A stretch of 39,189 nucleotides of DNA from an uncultured Pyrinomonadaceae bacterium. Lineage in GTDB: Bacteria > Acidobacteriota > Blastocatellia > Pyrinomonadales > Pyrinomonadaceae. The DNA is taken from the NCBI GenBank assembly GCA_902805935.1, contig CADCUR010000055.1, positions 1-39,189 on the forward strand, given 5' to 3'. The position numbers were made by a program, and so were the translations under genes. Below the pieces are notes generated by a model, which saw only the letters and a program-made list of their open reading frames with translations, was not told where the DNA came from and did no database searches. This document shows, in pieces, positions 17,863 through 26,907 of the stretch; within the stretch, counting starts at the first letter, position 1, and every line of letters starts with the position of its first letter.

Positions 17863-18762
17863 TTAACTTATTTGTTCGACAAACGGTAAATGCTTGACCG
17901 CCACCGTCGTTTCGCCGATTTTCAATCGCGTTCCTTCCGCCAGAAAGTCATAACGCACGAAAGCGAGCGCGATAAATCTTCCGAGAGTCGGCGAGAATGT
18001 GACTGAAGTTATGCGCCCCGCATTTTTGCCGTCGAGCGATTTCAGCTCGTCGCCCGGTTTCGCTTCCGCTTCCAAAATCAATCCGGTTAATTGTTTGGCG
18101 ATGTGTCCGCGAAAATGGATGCGGGCGATGATTTCCTGTCCGACGTAACAACCTTTGTTGTAACTGATTAAATTTTCGATGCCGAGTTCGGGAACGATTG
18201 TCGTTTCGTCGGCGTCAACGCCGTAAAGCGGCACGCCGTTTTCTATTCGCAGGACTTCATAAAGTTCATCGGAAATTACGACGGCGTTTTCGTTTTTCAA
18301 TGCGTTCGTAAAATCTTCCGCCGCGTCGTTCGGCACGAAAACGCTCGCGCCGAAATTACCGCGAAATTTGATAAAGTCGGGATTTGAAATCTGAGACTGC
18401 GAATTGAAGATTTCAAAATACCTGAAATTGTCCGATAAATCTTCGACGAAAAAATCGCCCGCGAAGGTAAAGCGAAACAAATTACGAAAAACCTTTTCGC
18501 GCGTGGCGGCTTCGGTTTCGAATAAAAGTTTATCGCCGCGCCGCAAAACGCCAACCGTCGCCAGCAGTCTGCCCTGCGCGTTCGGAAACGCGGCAAGCAT
18601 CTGCGCGCCGTCTTCGAGTTTCGCGGCGTCGTTCGTCATCAAACCGTTCAAAAACTGCGCGGCTTCCCTGCCCCAAACGGCGATCAGCCCGCGCGTCTGC
18701 TCGTAAAATCCGGCGCTGCCGGTGCGGATTAAGTTGTATTCGTCTATAAAATCTCGTTTCAT
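17863..18762 (-). CDS. ygfZ: YgfZ/GcvT-like folate-binding protein
   Basis: Signature NKGCYVGQEIIARIHFRGHIAKQLTGL. Confidence 0.88.
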   Translation of the reverse strand: MKRDFIDEYNLIRTGSAGFYEQTRGLIAVWGREAAQFLNGLMTNDAAKLEDGAQMLAAFPNAQGRLLATVGVLRRGDKLLFETEAATREKVFRNLFRFTFAGDFFVEDLSDNFRYFEIFNSQSQISNPDFIKFRGNFGASVFVPNDAAEDFTNALKNENAVVISDELYEVLRIENGVPLYGVDADETTIVPELGIENLISYNKGCYVGQEIIARIHFRGHIAKQLTGLILEAEAKPGDELKSLDGKNAGRITSVTFSPTLGRFIALAFVRYDFLAEGTRLKIGETTVAVKHLPFVEQIS

Positions 18763-19115
18763 CTACTCCTCAAAAGCGCGTCGTATTCTTTTTCGAAAAA
18801 TCCGGCGATGGCTCGGTCGCCGATCACCAAAATCGGACGCTTCAGAAAAGTATATTCGTTCGTCATTAAATCGACCATCTCGTCGTCGGAAAGCGTTTTG
18901 TCTTTTAATCCGAGTTCGCGGTATTTGACCGAACGCCGCGAGAAAAGATTTTCTGCGCCGCCGATCAGCGCCGCCAGCCGCTCGATTTCCGATCGGTCGA
19001 GCGGTTCTCGCTTGATGTCCCGAAAGTTCGTCGGCGCGACGCGGTGATAATCGAGCCGCCGCTTCGCCTTTTGACAGGTCGTGCATTCGGGCAGCCAATA
19101 AAAACTTGTTTCCAT
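18759..19115 (-). CDS. ArsC/Spx-family thioredoxin-fold protein
   Basis: YWLPECTTCQKAKRRLDYHRV...FSRRSVKYRELGL...LMTNEYTFLKRPILVIGDRAIAGF; ATGA overlap with ygfZ. Confidence 0.8.
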   Translation of the reverse strand: METSFYWLPECTTCQKAKRRLDYHRVAPTNFRDIKREPLDRSEIERLAALIGGAENLFSRRSVKYRELGLKDKTLSDDEMVDLMTNEYTFLKRPILVIGDRAIAGFFEKEYDALLRSR

Positions 19116-19310
19116 AACTCGTGTAAAATTTTCGGCTTCCGGCGTCCGCCTTCGATACTGCGCCCGGCACGAAATCAATACAAAAATTTATTTTCATCTT
19201 ATCATAAAATGCCCGAACGAATTTTCAGGCTACCGCCGCAAAAAATTTAATTCAGCAAATATAAGGGCTGTGTAATTTCACTGCCTCGGCGAGTTGTTTT
19301 TTCTCGTTTT

Positions 19311-19325
19311 TGGAACACGATTTGC
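19311..19325 (+). promoter_or_regulatory. Candidate sigma54-type (-24/-12) promoter for DUF2382 gene
   Basis: TGGAAC-ACGAT-TTGC; GG (19312-13) and GC (19324-25) separated by exactly 10 nt; one mismatch to TGGCAC-N5-TTGC. Confidence 0.4.
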
Positions 19326-19408
19326 ACCTGCTCGAATTTGAATGTAACAATCCGAAAACTCCCATAATGTTTAAACGCATTTATTGTTTTTGGAATAGGA
19401 GACCGGTT

Positions 19409-19858
19409 ATGGAAACGAATCAGAACGCAGCGGCGACGACCGCCGAGAAGTTTTCGGCGGAAATCGAAACGGTCAATGAAACGCTCGTCATTCCGGTTAT
19501 CGAGGAAGAAGCGTTTCTCGATAAACGAGTTGTTGAGACGGGCAAGGTGCGCATTTCCAAACGCGTCAGCGAACGCGAGGAATTGATTGACGAACCGCTT
19601 TTCCGCGAAGAAGTGACAATCGAGCGGGTCGCTGTCAACCAGTATGTTGACCAGCCGCCGCAAGTAAGGCACGAAGGCGACGTAATGATTATTCCCGTCG
19701 TGCAGGAGCAGCTTGTTATGCAGAAACGGCTCGTGCTGGTTGAAGAATTGCGCGTCAGAAAACAAATTGTCGAAACTCATCAACCGCAAAGCGTAACTTT
19801 ACGCCGCGAGGAAATTGATATCAAAAGAATTGCCGGGACGGAAAATTCCGGCGGTTAA
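19409..19858 (+). CDS. DUF2382 (YsnF/AvaK-type) domain protein
   Basis: TLVIPVIEEEAFLDKRVVETGKVRISKRV...REEVTIERVAVNQ; second half similar. Confidence 0.85.
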   Translation: METNQNAAATTAEKFSAEIETVNETLVIPVIEEEAFLDKRVVETGKVRISKRVSEREELIDEPLFREEVTIERVAVNQYVDQPPQVRHEGDVMIIPVVQEQLVMQKRLVLVEELRVRKQIVETHQPQSVTLRREEIDIKRIAGTENSGG

Positions 19859-19940
19859 ATTTAAGGGGCGGTTGCCGGACTTATAATTCGGCGATATTTG
19901 AAAGAACAAGGGAAACTTTAAGAAAAGGAGATTATTTATT

Positions 19941-20825
19941 ATGACACATACAGTAGTAGGTTTATTCGATAGCAAAACGGAAGCGCAGGCGGCGATGCGC
20001 GATTTAATGGCGGCGGGTTTCGCTGAAGAACATATTGATTTTTCAAACAGACGCTATGACGAAACGACGAGCGGCGCGGCGACAAGCAATACGACGACCG
20101 GCACGACCGGCGGCATAAGCGGTTTTTTTAATTCGCTATTCGGCGACGATTCAACCGAAGCGAGAAATTATACGAGCGTGGCGAGCGATGCGGAAGCGAT
20201 TTTAACGGTTCAAACCGATTCGGACGAGCGCGCCCGTCAAATCGCCGACATTCTCGACCGTAACGGCGCGGTTGATGTTGACGAACGCGCGGCTCAGTAT
20301 CAAGGAAATTACGCGCAAAGCGGCAGCACGACAACGGAAAACAGAACCACCCAGACCGGCGATATGACGCAAAACAGAACCGCCCAGACCGGTGACATGA
20401 CGCAAAACCGCACGGCGGCGACCGGCGATACGACGATTCCGATTATCGAAGAAGATTTGCAAGTCGGCAAGCGCCAAGTACAGGGCGGCGGCGTGCGTGT
20501 CCACAGCCGAGTGATTGAAAAACCGGTCGAAGAAACCGTGCGTCTGCGCGAAGAACATGTCGTCGTCAATCGTCATCCGGTTGACCGCGCTGTTACCGAT
20601 GCCGATATGGCGAGCTTTAAAGAGGGCGACATCGAGATCACTGAACGCTCCGAGCAAGCCGTCGTCTCGAAACAAGCCCGCGTCGTCGAAGAAGTTGAAA
20701 TCGGCAAACAGGTCAGCGAACGCGAACAAGTTGTAACCGATACAGTGCGGCGCACAGACGTTGATGTCGAGGAAATCGGGACTGATGTAACGACCGATGC
20801 CAACAGTAGAAGAGCGAACAGTTAA
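19941..20825 (+). CDS. General stress protein 17M-like N-terminus fused to DUF2382
   Basis: MTHTVVGLFDSKTEAQAAMRDLMAAGFAEEHIDF, then IPIIEEDLQVGKRQVQGGGVRVHSRVIEKPVEETVRLREEHVVVNRHPVDR. Confidence 0.87.
   Translation: MTHTVVGLFDSKTEAQAAMRDLMAAGFAEEHIDFSNRRYDETTSGAATSNTTTGTTGGISGFFNSLFGDDSTEARNYTSVASDAEAILTVQTDSDERARQIADILDRNGAVDVDERAAQYQGNYAQSGSTTTENRTTQTGDMTQNRTAQTGDMTQNRTAATGDTTIPIIEEDLQVGKRQVQGGGVRVHSRVIEKPVEETVRLREEHVVVNRHPVDRAVTDADMASFKEGDIEITERSEQAVVSKQARVVEEVEIGKQVSEREQVVTDTVRRTDVDVEEIGTDVTTDANSRRANS
20346..20432 (+). repeat. 33-bp in-frame tandem repeat (TxQTGDMTQNR)
   Basis: 20346-20378 TTQTGDMTQNR, 20379-20411 TAQTGDMTQNR, 20412-20432 TAATGDT. Confidence 0.9.
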
Positions 20826-20842
20826 TTAATTGAGAAACGAGT

Positions 20843-20881
20843 AAAAAAGCGCAGCGTGTTAGATAAACGCTGCGCTTTTTT
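20843..20881 (+). terminator. Intrinsic terminator
   Basis: AAAAAAGCGCAGCGT-GTTAGATAA-ACGCTGCGCTTTTTT, perfect 15-bp stem including the A/T tracts. Confidence 0.93.
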
Positions 20882-20899
20882 ATTAACTCAACAAAATTT

Positions 20900-21385
20900 T
20901 CAAGGCGCATCGTATCGGCAAATGATTCCTTTGCTTGAAACTTTCTCGAATCGTTCCTTTTTTACATCTGCGCGCCAAGCGTTAACTATTTTATAAGTCT
21001 TCGTCTTCGGCAGAAATTCAGCCTGCATGATTAAATCGAGGTTTTCTCTGCCGTTCTGCCGGCATCCCGAACTGTGCGAAAACAAAAATTCCTGATTGCT
21101 TTTCGGTTTGGAGAAAATCAAAACGTCTTTGACCTTCCAACTCGGAATGCCCTTCGGATCGCGCGCGGTGATTTTCTCAAGCCACAGCATAAATTTTCCG
21201 TCTTTGGAAAAACGCGACACGCCGTAGTTTTCATCCGAGAGCAATCCGCCGCCCAAATCCTTCGCGCCGTTCGGCAAAGTCGTGCTGTAAATCACGCCCT
21301 TATGTTCGTAGCCGATGTATTTTTTAGCTTGCGAAACGGCAGCCGTCGGCAGTGTGATGAACAAAAGCAAGAGAAATAATTTCAT
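20900..21385 (-). CDS. Hypothetical secreted protein
   Basis: Signal peptide MKLFLLLLFITLPTAAVSQA; ATG 21385. Confidence 0.6.
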   Translation of the reverse strand: MKLFLLLLFITLPTAAVSQAKKYIGYEHKGVIYSTTLPNGAKDLGGGLLSDENYGVSRFSKDGKFMLWLEKITARDPKGIPSWKVKDVLIFSKPKSNQEFLFSHSSGCRQNGRENLDLIMQAEFLPKTKTYKIVNAWRADVKKERFEKVSSKGIICRYDAP

Positions 21386-21517
21386 TTTCGTTGACCCGCT
21401 TCCCTGTATGCTCGGTCGCCGATTTTGCCGTTTATGCGGCTTAATCGAAATCAAACTTAAATTGTGCTAGATTCATAAATATAACGGCAAATTTCAAACG
21501 TGTAAACTTAAATTTTT

Positions 21518-22606
21518 ATGAACCAATTATCAGAACAAAATATCTTAACGGCTCTTAGCCGAATCATTGACCCGGATTTAAAAAAGGACATCGTCACGCT
21601 CGGCTTCGTCAATGATTTGGCGATAAGCGGCGGCGACGTTTCGTTTCGCATCGTCTTGACGACTCCGGCGTGTCCGGTCAAAGAAGCGTTCGAGGAAGAA
21701 GCCCGGCGGCTGGTCGGCGCAATCGAAGGCGTTGAAACGGTTCGCGTCACAATGGACGCGGTCGTTCCGCAAGGACGCGGCGTGGCGAACAACGTCGCGC
21801 TGCCCGGCGTGAAAAACATCATCGCGGTTTCATCGGGCAAAGGCGGCGTCGGCAAATCAACCGTCGCCGTCAATCTCGCGGTTTCGCTCGCGCTCGACGG
21901 CGCAAAGGTCGGCTTGATGGACGCGGACGTTTACGGTCCGAACGTACCTCTGATGCTCGGCATCGGAAATATTCAGCCGGAGGTAACAAGCCGTAATCAA
22001 CTCATCCCGCTCGAAGCGCACGGCGTGAAAATAATTTCGATGGCGGTTCTCGTTCCGCCCGACAAGCCGATGATTCTGCGCGGACCGATGCTGCACGGCG
22101 TCGTCAGGCAATTTTTAACCGACGTTGATTGGGGCGAACTCGATTATCTAATCGTTGATATGCCGCCGGGAACCGGCGACGTTCAATTATCTTTAGCACA
22201 ACTCGTTCCGGTGCAGGGCGCGGTTTTGGTGACGACCCCGCAAGCGGTTTCGCTCTCGGACGTGCGGCGCGCTTTAAAGATGTTCGAGCAAGTTTCGATT
22301 CCGGTACTCGGCGTGATCGAAAATATGTCATATTTCGTGCCGCCCGATATGCCGGATAAACGCTATGATATTTTCGGCGCCGGCGGCGGACAGCAATTGG
22401 CGAACGAATATAACATCAGGCTGCTCGGCGAAGTTCCGCTCGGTATGGAAGTGCGCGCAGGCGGCGACGCGGGCGTTCCGGTCGTGGTAGCGAATCCCGA
22501 ATCGCCGCAAGCCAAAGCGTTTCGCACGGTGGCGGAAGAAGTCGCCCGGCAGATTTCGATCGAAGCGATGAAGCCGGAACTCGTCATTATGTCGCGGGCG
22601 AGATAA
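21518..22606 (+). CDS. mrp: Mrp/ApbC-family P-loop NTPase with DUF59 domain (Fe-S carrier)
   Basis: N-terminal DUF59 region, SSGKGGVGKSTVAVNLAVSLA, DADVYGPNVPLMLG, DMPPGTGDVQLSL, GVIENMSYF. Confidence 0.93.
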   Translation: MNQLSEQNILTALSRIIDPDLKKDIVTLGFVNDLAISGGDVSFRIVLTTPACPVKEAFEEEARRLVGAIEGVETVRVTMDAVVPQGRGVANNVALPGVKNIIAVSSGKGGVGKSTVAVNLAVSLALDGAKVGLMDADVYGPNVPLMLGIGNIQPEVTSRNQLIPLEAHGVKIISMAVLVPPDKPMILRGPMLHGVVRQFLTDVDWGELDYLIVDMPPGTGDVQLSLAQLVPVQGAVLVTTPQAVSLSDVRRALKMFEQVSIPVLGVIENMSYFVPPDMPDKRYDIFGAGGGQQLANEYNIRLLGEVPLGMEVRAGGDAGVPVVVANPESPQAKAFRTVAEEVARQISIEAMKPELVIMSRAR

Positions 22607-22614
22607 GCTGATAT

Positions 22615-22686
22615 AAAAATTTAACAGGATAGATAAGCAAGATTGGGAAAAGTATTGATACTTTTTCCCAATCTTGTTAAATTTTT
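22615..22686. terminator. Bidirectional hairpin terminator between convergent genes
   Basis: CAAGATTGGGAAAAGTAT (22638-22655) pairs with ATACTTTTTCCCAATCTTG (22658-22676, one bulge); outer AAAAATTTAACA/TGTTAAATTTTT. Confidence 0.8.
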
Positions 22687-22694
22687 ACACCAGA

Positions 22695-25600
22695 CTATTG
22701 TCTATTGAAAGCCGCCGGAACTGCCCGATCATCAGCCAAGCCCCATTGCACGGTTCTGAAAGTTTCGCTGCCGAGCAGCAGAATATACCACGCGCCCGCG
22801 CGGAAAACCCCAATGTCCGTGCGACCGTCTCCGTTGTAATCGGCGGCGACGGGAACGTCGCCCGCCTGTCCAAACTGCCGCGCTTCAAAACCGCTGCCGT
22901 TTGCAGCGGCGAGATACCACGTTCCGGTTGACGGTCGGAAAACGGCGTAGTTGTCGCGCCCGTCGCCGTCGTAATCGCCCGCCGCGGCGATGTCGCCGAT
23001 TGTGCCGAAAGCCCGACTGCTGACCGAGTTGCTGCCGCTTTGCAGAACGAACCAGCCGCTGCTCGCTCCGGCGCGATACACGGCAAAGTCGGTTCGTCCG
23101 TCGCCGTCGTAATCGGCGGGAACGGGCTGGTCGGCTGCTGCGCCGAACGTCACTGCCTGCGACGTATTGCTGCCGCTGCGGAGAACATACCAGTTGCCTT
23201 CAGCAGCGCGGTAAACGGCGACATCGGCTTTGCCGTCGCCGTCGTAATCACCCGGCGTTGGAATGTCCGTTCCCAAACCCCAGCCGACCGACCGCACAGT
23301 GTTCGACTGGCTCTGCAAAATATACCAAACGCCGTCGCGGAACACGGCGTAATCCGCTTTACGGTCGCCGTCGTAATCGGCAGGCACTAATCGGTCGGCG
23401 GCAACGCCGAACTGTGCCGCCGACAGCGAATTATTCTGGCTGTTTTGGATATACCAAGTGCCGTTCGCCGGACGATAGATTGAAACATCGGCTTTGCCAT
23501 CGCCGTCAAAATCAAAGCCTCTGGCTGAACTTCCCGCTTGGTTGACAGTTAAAGTTCTAGCGCCAATCGTGATTGTGCCGCTTCGCAAAGTTCCGCTCGG
23601 ATTCGGCGCGACGGTAAAATTGACCGCGCCGTCGCCCGTCTGAGTCGGACTCGTTATTTGAATCCACGGCACACTGCTCGTCGCCAAATACGCGCAACTC
23701 GCGCCGGCAGTTACCGCCACGTTTCTCGCGCCGCCCGAAGCCGTGACGTTTTGTACCGTGCTACCCAACGCGAACGGACAGCCCGACGGTTGCTGAATCA
23801 GAAAAGTCTGCGAAAAGACACCGTTCGAGACGACAATCGAAGCGGTGCGTCCGGCGTTCATGTTCGGAGCGACCGTATAATTGACCGTTCCCAAACCTTC
23901 GCCGCTCGCATTTGATGTGATGCCGACGAAATTCGAGTTCGTCGAAGCCGTCCAAGGGCAACCTGTCGGCATATTGACCGTGAAATTGCCGTTGCCGCCG
24001 GTAATCGGAAAGCCCTGACTGGTCGGCGTAAGTGAGAACGTGCAAGCCGACGCGGAGGCAGTTAAAGTCAAACTCCAACTTGCCACCACGCCAGCGTTTT
24101 CGCCGTTGTCGTCCACGATAAATAATTTCCACACGCCGTTGGCGGGCGAGCCGTAAAATGCGTTCAAAGTCGTTCCCGTCACCGCGCCTTGCGGAGCAGG
24201 CGCGGGAAAGGCGTCGCCCGTTTCAAAGTCGGTCGGCTTATATGTGCCGGACGCGAGCGGCGCATTGTCGGGCAGTGAAGCGGTCGCCGCGTCGTCGAAA
24301 GTTAAACTCACGCCGCCGACTTCGGTCGTGCCGCCAACATCCGACATCAAAAGTATTCGCCTGCCGTTCGGCGCGACAAGCATTATATCCACGTCGTCCG
24401 GCGAGTTGTGGCTGAAGTTCGGGATATTGACGACGGCTTTCGTAACCGAACCTTCCAAGCCGCTGATAATCGTGTTCGACGGATACGGGTCGGAGATGCC
24501 GACTGACGGAATGGCGATGGCGTCCGTCGAAGTTTGGAGAATAATGCTCCAGCCGCCCGAAACGCTGCCGACGTTTTCGCCGTTGTCGTCAACCAAAAAT
24601 AATTTCCACGCGCCGTTCGGCTGGCTGCCGCCGAAGGCGGAAAGCCGATTGCCGCTCAAATCGCCGCCAGGCGCGGGCGCGGGAAATGCATCGCCCGGCT
24701 CGAAATCGGTCGGCTTGAAATTTCCTGACGAGAGCGGCGCGTTGTCGGGCAAGGCGGCGGTCGCCGCGTCGTCAAAAGAGATACTCAGATTGCTGACCGG
24801 ATTCGCGCCGCCGACATCCGACATCAAAACGATTTTCCGATTGTTCGGCGCGACGAGCATCAAATCAACGTCGTCGGGCGACGAATGGCTGAAGTTCGTC
24901 AAATTAACCTGCACGCCCGTCACCAAGCCGGTGTGATTGATAATCTCAATTTGCGACGGATACGGATCGGCAATACCCGAAGACGGAATCGAAATCGCGC
25001 TGCTGTTCTCGCCGGAAATAGCGTTTGTTACCCGCACCGAATCAATTCGCCAGCCGACATCGCCGACGACGTTATCCGTGCCTCTCAGCCATCGGAATTG
25101 AATGCTCTGCCGATGGGCGACAGGCGGTATATTAATTTCGGTCGTAACGTATCCGTTTGAATTATTTGTCCACGCCTGACGACCGGGAAGCGGGTTGCCG
25201 AAACCCGTGTTGAGCGTGCCGTTGTAACCGCCGGAAACAAAACTGCCGCCCGCCGTGATAATATCCTGAAAATTTCCGCTGTTGATTTTTATCTCCAAAA
25301 CGCCGCCGTCAAAATTATTTTCCATATCGTAGTGATGACGAAAAATTACTTTCGGCGAATTGCCGCCGATTCTGATGACTGGAGAAACGAGTTCGGCGGT
25401 GCTGACCGATGGCGGGTTGTTCGTGAAAACAGCGTTCGGCGGCGTGTCGGGCGTGAGCGTTGCTGTCACAAACGGCGTCGCGCCCGTTCCGGTGATTGCC
25501 GTCGTCCAATTCATCGGAAGCGCGGGCGCGGTTACGTTGTCGAAGTTTTCCGTATAGGCGGCAATCTGCGAGGCGACACTATTGTCCGCTACTTGGATAT

Positions 25601-26273
25601 TATCAATCCGCCAAAGGTTTCCGCCTCCTCCCTGGTTAGTTCCGTAACGCCAGCGAAAACGAATGCTTTGATTTAAAACGCTCGGCGGTAAATTGACTTC
25701 AGTTGTAATATAACCTGCTGAATTTCCCGTCCACACTTGCCTGCTCAGAAGCGGATTGCCGGTTGCGTTAGCATTCAAAGTTTGAATATAACCGCCAGTG
25801 ACGAAGCTGCCACCCGCCGCCAAAATGTCTTGAAACGCGCCGCCCGCGATACTGATTTCCAAAACGCCGCCGTCAAAGCCCGGAGCCGGTTCGGTTTGGT
25901 AATACTGCTGAAAAATCAATCTTGCCGTATTGCTGCCAATGGCAATCGGCGGCGAGGTCAACTCCGATGAGCCAGCCGTGGATGGATTGTTGGTCGCCAC
26001 GTGATTCGGCGGCGAAATTGCCGTGCCGACTCCGGTAGTAAATTGAAGATTTTGTCCGGTCGTCGAAGTCGTCCATCCCGCGGGCAAATTCGGCGCGGCA
26101 ACGCCGTCGAAATTTTCGCTGAACAGGGTGACCGAAGGATTTTGCGGCTCAGGCTGCGCTTCGACCTTAACCGGACGAAACGGAACGGCGAGAAAAACGA
26201 TTGCCAAAGCAAGACAAATGACTGAAAACTTCAAATGATTACTGAAACCAAATACCGGAAGATTTTTCAACAT
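22695..26273 (-). CDS. Large secreted modular protein: 2 MAM/J-anchor-like domains, 2 proprotein-convertase P-domains, BACON-like region, 6 FG-GAP/VCBS repeats
   Basis: N-terminal hydrophobic segment; duplicated (T/S)ENFD..WRID(N/S)(I/V)(Q/R)V units; duplicated DPYPS...SPDDVD(L/I)MLVAPN...W units; six DYDGDGKADxAVxR repeats. Confidence 0.85.
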   Translation of the reverse strand: MLKNLPVFGFSNHLKFSVICLALAIVFLAVPFRPVKVEAQPEPQNPSVTLFSENFDGVAAPNLPAGWTTSTTGQNLQFTTGVGTAISPPNHVATNNPSTAGSSELTSPPIAIGSNTARLIFQQYYQTEPAPGFDGGVLEISIAGGAFQDILAAGGSFVTGGYIQTLNANATGNPLLSRQVWTGNSAGYITTEVNLPPSVLNQSIRFRWRYGTNQGGGGNLWRIDNIQVADNSVASQIAAYTENFDNVTAPALPMNWTTAITGTGATPFVTATLTPDTPPNAVFTNNPPSVSTAELVSPVIRIGGNSPKVIFRHHYDMENNFDGGVLEIKINSGNFQDIITAGGSFVSGGYNGTLNTGFGNPLPGRQAWTNNSNGYVTTEINIPPVAHRQSIQFRWLRGTDNVVGDVGWRIDSVRVTNAISGENSSAISIPSSGIADPYPSQIEIINHTGLVTGVQVNLTNFSHSSPDDVDLMLVAPNNRKIVLMSDVGGANPVSNLSISFDDAATAALPDNAPLSSGNFKPTDFEPGDAFPAPAPGGDLSGNRLSAFGGSQPNGAWKLFLVDDNGENVGSVSGGWSIILQTSTDAIAIPSVGISDPYPSNTIISGLEGSVTKAVVNIPNFSHNSPDDVDIMLVAPNGRRILLMSDVGGTTEVGGVSLTFDDAATASLPDNAPLASGTYKPTDFETGDAFPAPAPQGAVTGTTLNAFYGSPANGVWKLFIVDDNGENAGVVASWSLTLTASASACTFSLTPTSQGFPITGGNGNFTVNMPTGCPWTASTNSNFVGITSNASGEGLGTVNYTVAPNMNAGRTASIVVSNGVFSQTFLIQQPSGCPFALGSTVQNVTASGGARNVAVTAGASCAYLATSSVPWIQITSPTQTGDGAVNFTVAPNPSGTLRSGTITIGARTLTVNQAGSSARGFDFDGDGKADVSIYRPANGTWYIQNSQNNSLSAAQFGVAADRLVPADYDGDRKADYAVFRDGVWYILQSQSNTVRSVGWGLGTDIPTPGDYDGDGKADVAVYRAAEGNWYVLRSGSNTSQAVTFGAAADQPVPADYDGDGRTDFAVYRAGASSGWFVLQSGSNSVSSRAFGTIGDIAAAGDYDGDGRDNYAVFRPSTGTWYLAAANGSGFEARQFGQAGDVPVAADYNGDGRTDIGVFRAGAWYILLLGSETFRTVQWGLADDRAVPAAFNRQ

Positions 26274-26748
26274 ACGATGCAGCTCCTTTCAAAATTGTCA
26301 GACGCGATGAGTTTATTGCCGAATCAAAGCCTGTTTTAAGAAAATTTACAACTGACGCTTCGACCGAAGACAGGAGCGTCACACCTTCAATAACCGCCGG
26401 AGATTGAAATCACTTTATTGAAATCTCTTTGCCGCCTTTCGCTGACCGAACGGCGGCGTTTGCACCGCTCATTCGAGGGCGGGCAGTCTAAATTCGCATC
26501 GGCTTCGCGGAGAATTATCGTGTTTGAAGCCGCTCCGAACGTCTGATTAGATTGGCATAGAAAATAAAAGTAAAAAGTATAGTCCGGGCATTATTAACCT
26601 TTTCGTGAAAAGTTTCAACAATTCGAACTAATAAATTTGCTTTTATTTAATAAAAGAGTTATAAAAAACTACTTTTTAACCGATTAACTCGCTTGCGGCG
26701 ATTATTTTAAGCGAAAATTTTTTGTTCGTGTGTGATGCAGATTACATT

Positions 26749-26907
26749 CGCCGACAAAATTTCGTGCTATTTTCTTGAAACAATCGTGAAAGCGCGGACG
26801 GAAACGTCTAAAGCGAGATGGTTTAACCCGCAAAGCAAAAGTTACCGGCAACGATTTCTTCCACTATCGTTGTTGAAAAATCGTAAGTTTACGAGGAGGA
26901 AATTGAG
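26749..26907 (+). promoter_or_regulatory. Structured 5' leader of DUF1800 gene (several small hairpins)
   Basis: GACG-GAAA-CGTC (26797-26808), CAACGAT...ATCGTTG (26849-26872), TCGTAA-GT-TTACGA (26881-26894) directly abutting SD GGAGG (26895-26899). Confidence 0.4.

Noticed and set aside
20325-20440. CRISPR-like repeat
   Set aside because: In-frame protein-coding tandem repeat with no spacers.
24244-24936. 230-aa plus-strand ORF antisense to the 1192-aa secreted protein
   Set aside because: Complement of the P-domain coding sequence, low-complexity Ser/Pro/Ala composition.
26797-26850. Possible c-di-GMP (GEMM-I) riboswitch upstream of DUF1800 gene (GNRA hairpin, CGCAAAGC, GTTACCGG)
   Set aside because: Order and spacing of the motifs do not match the GEMM-I consensus as I know it; needs a covariance-model search.
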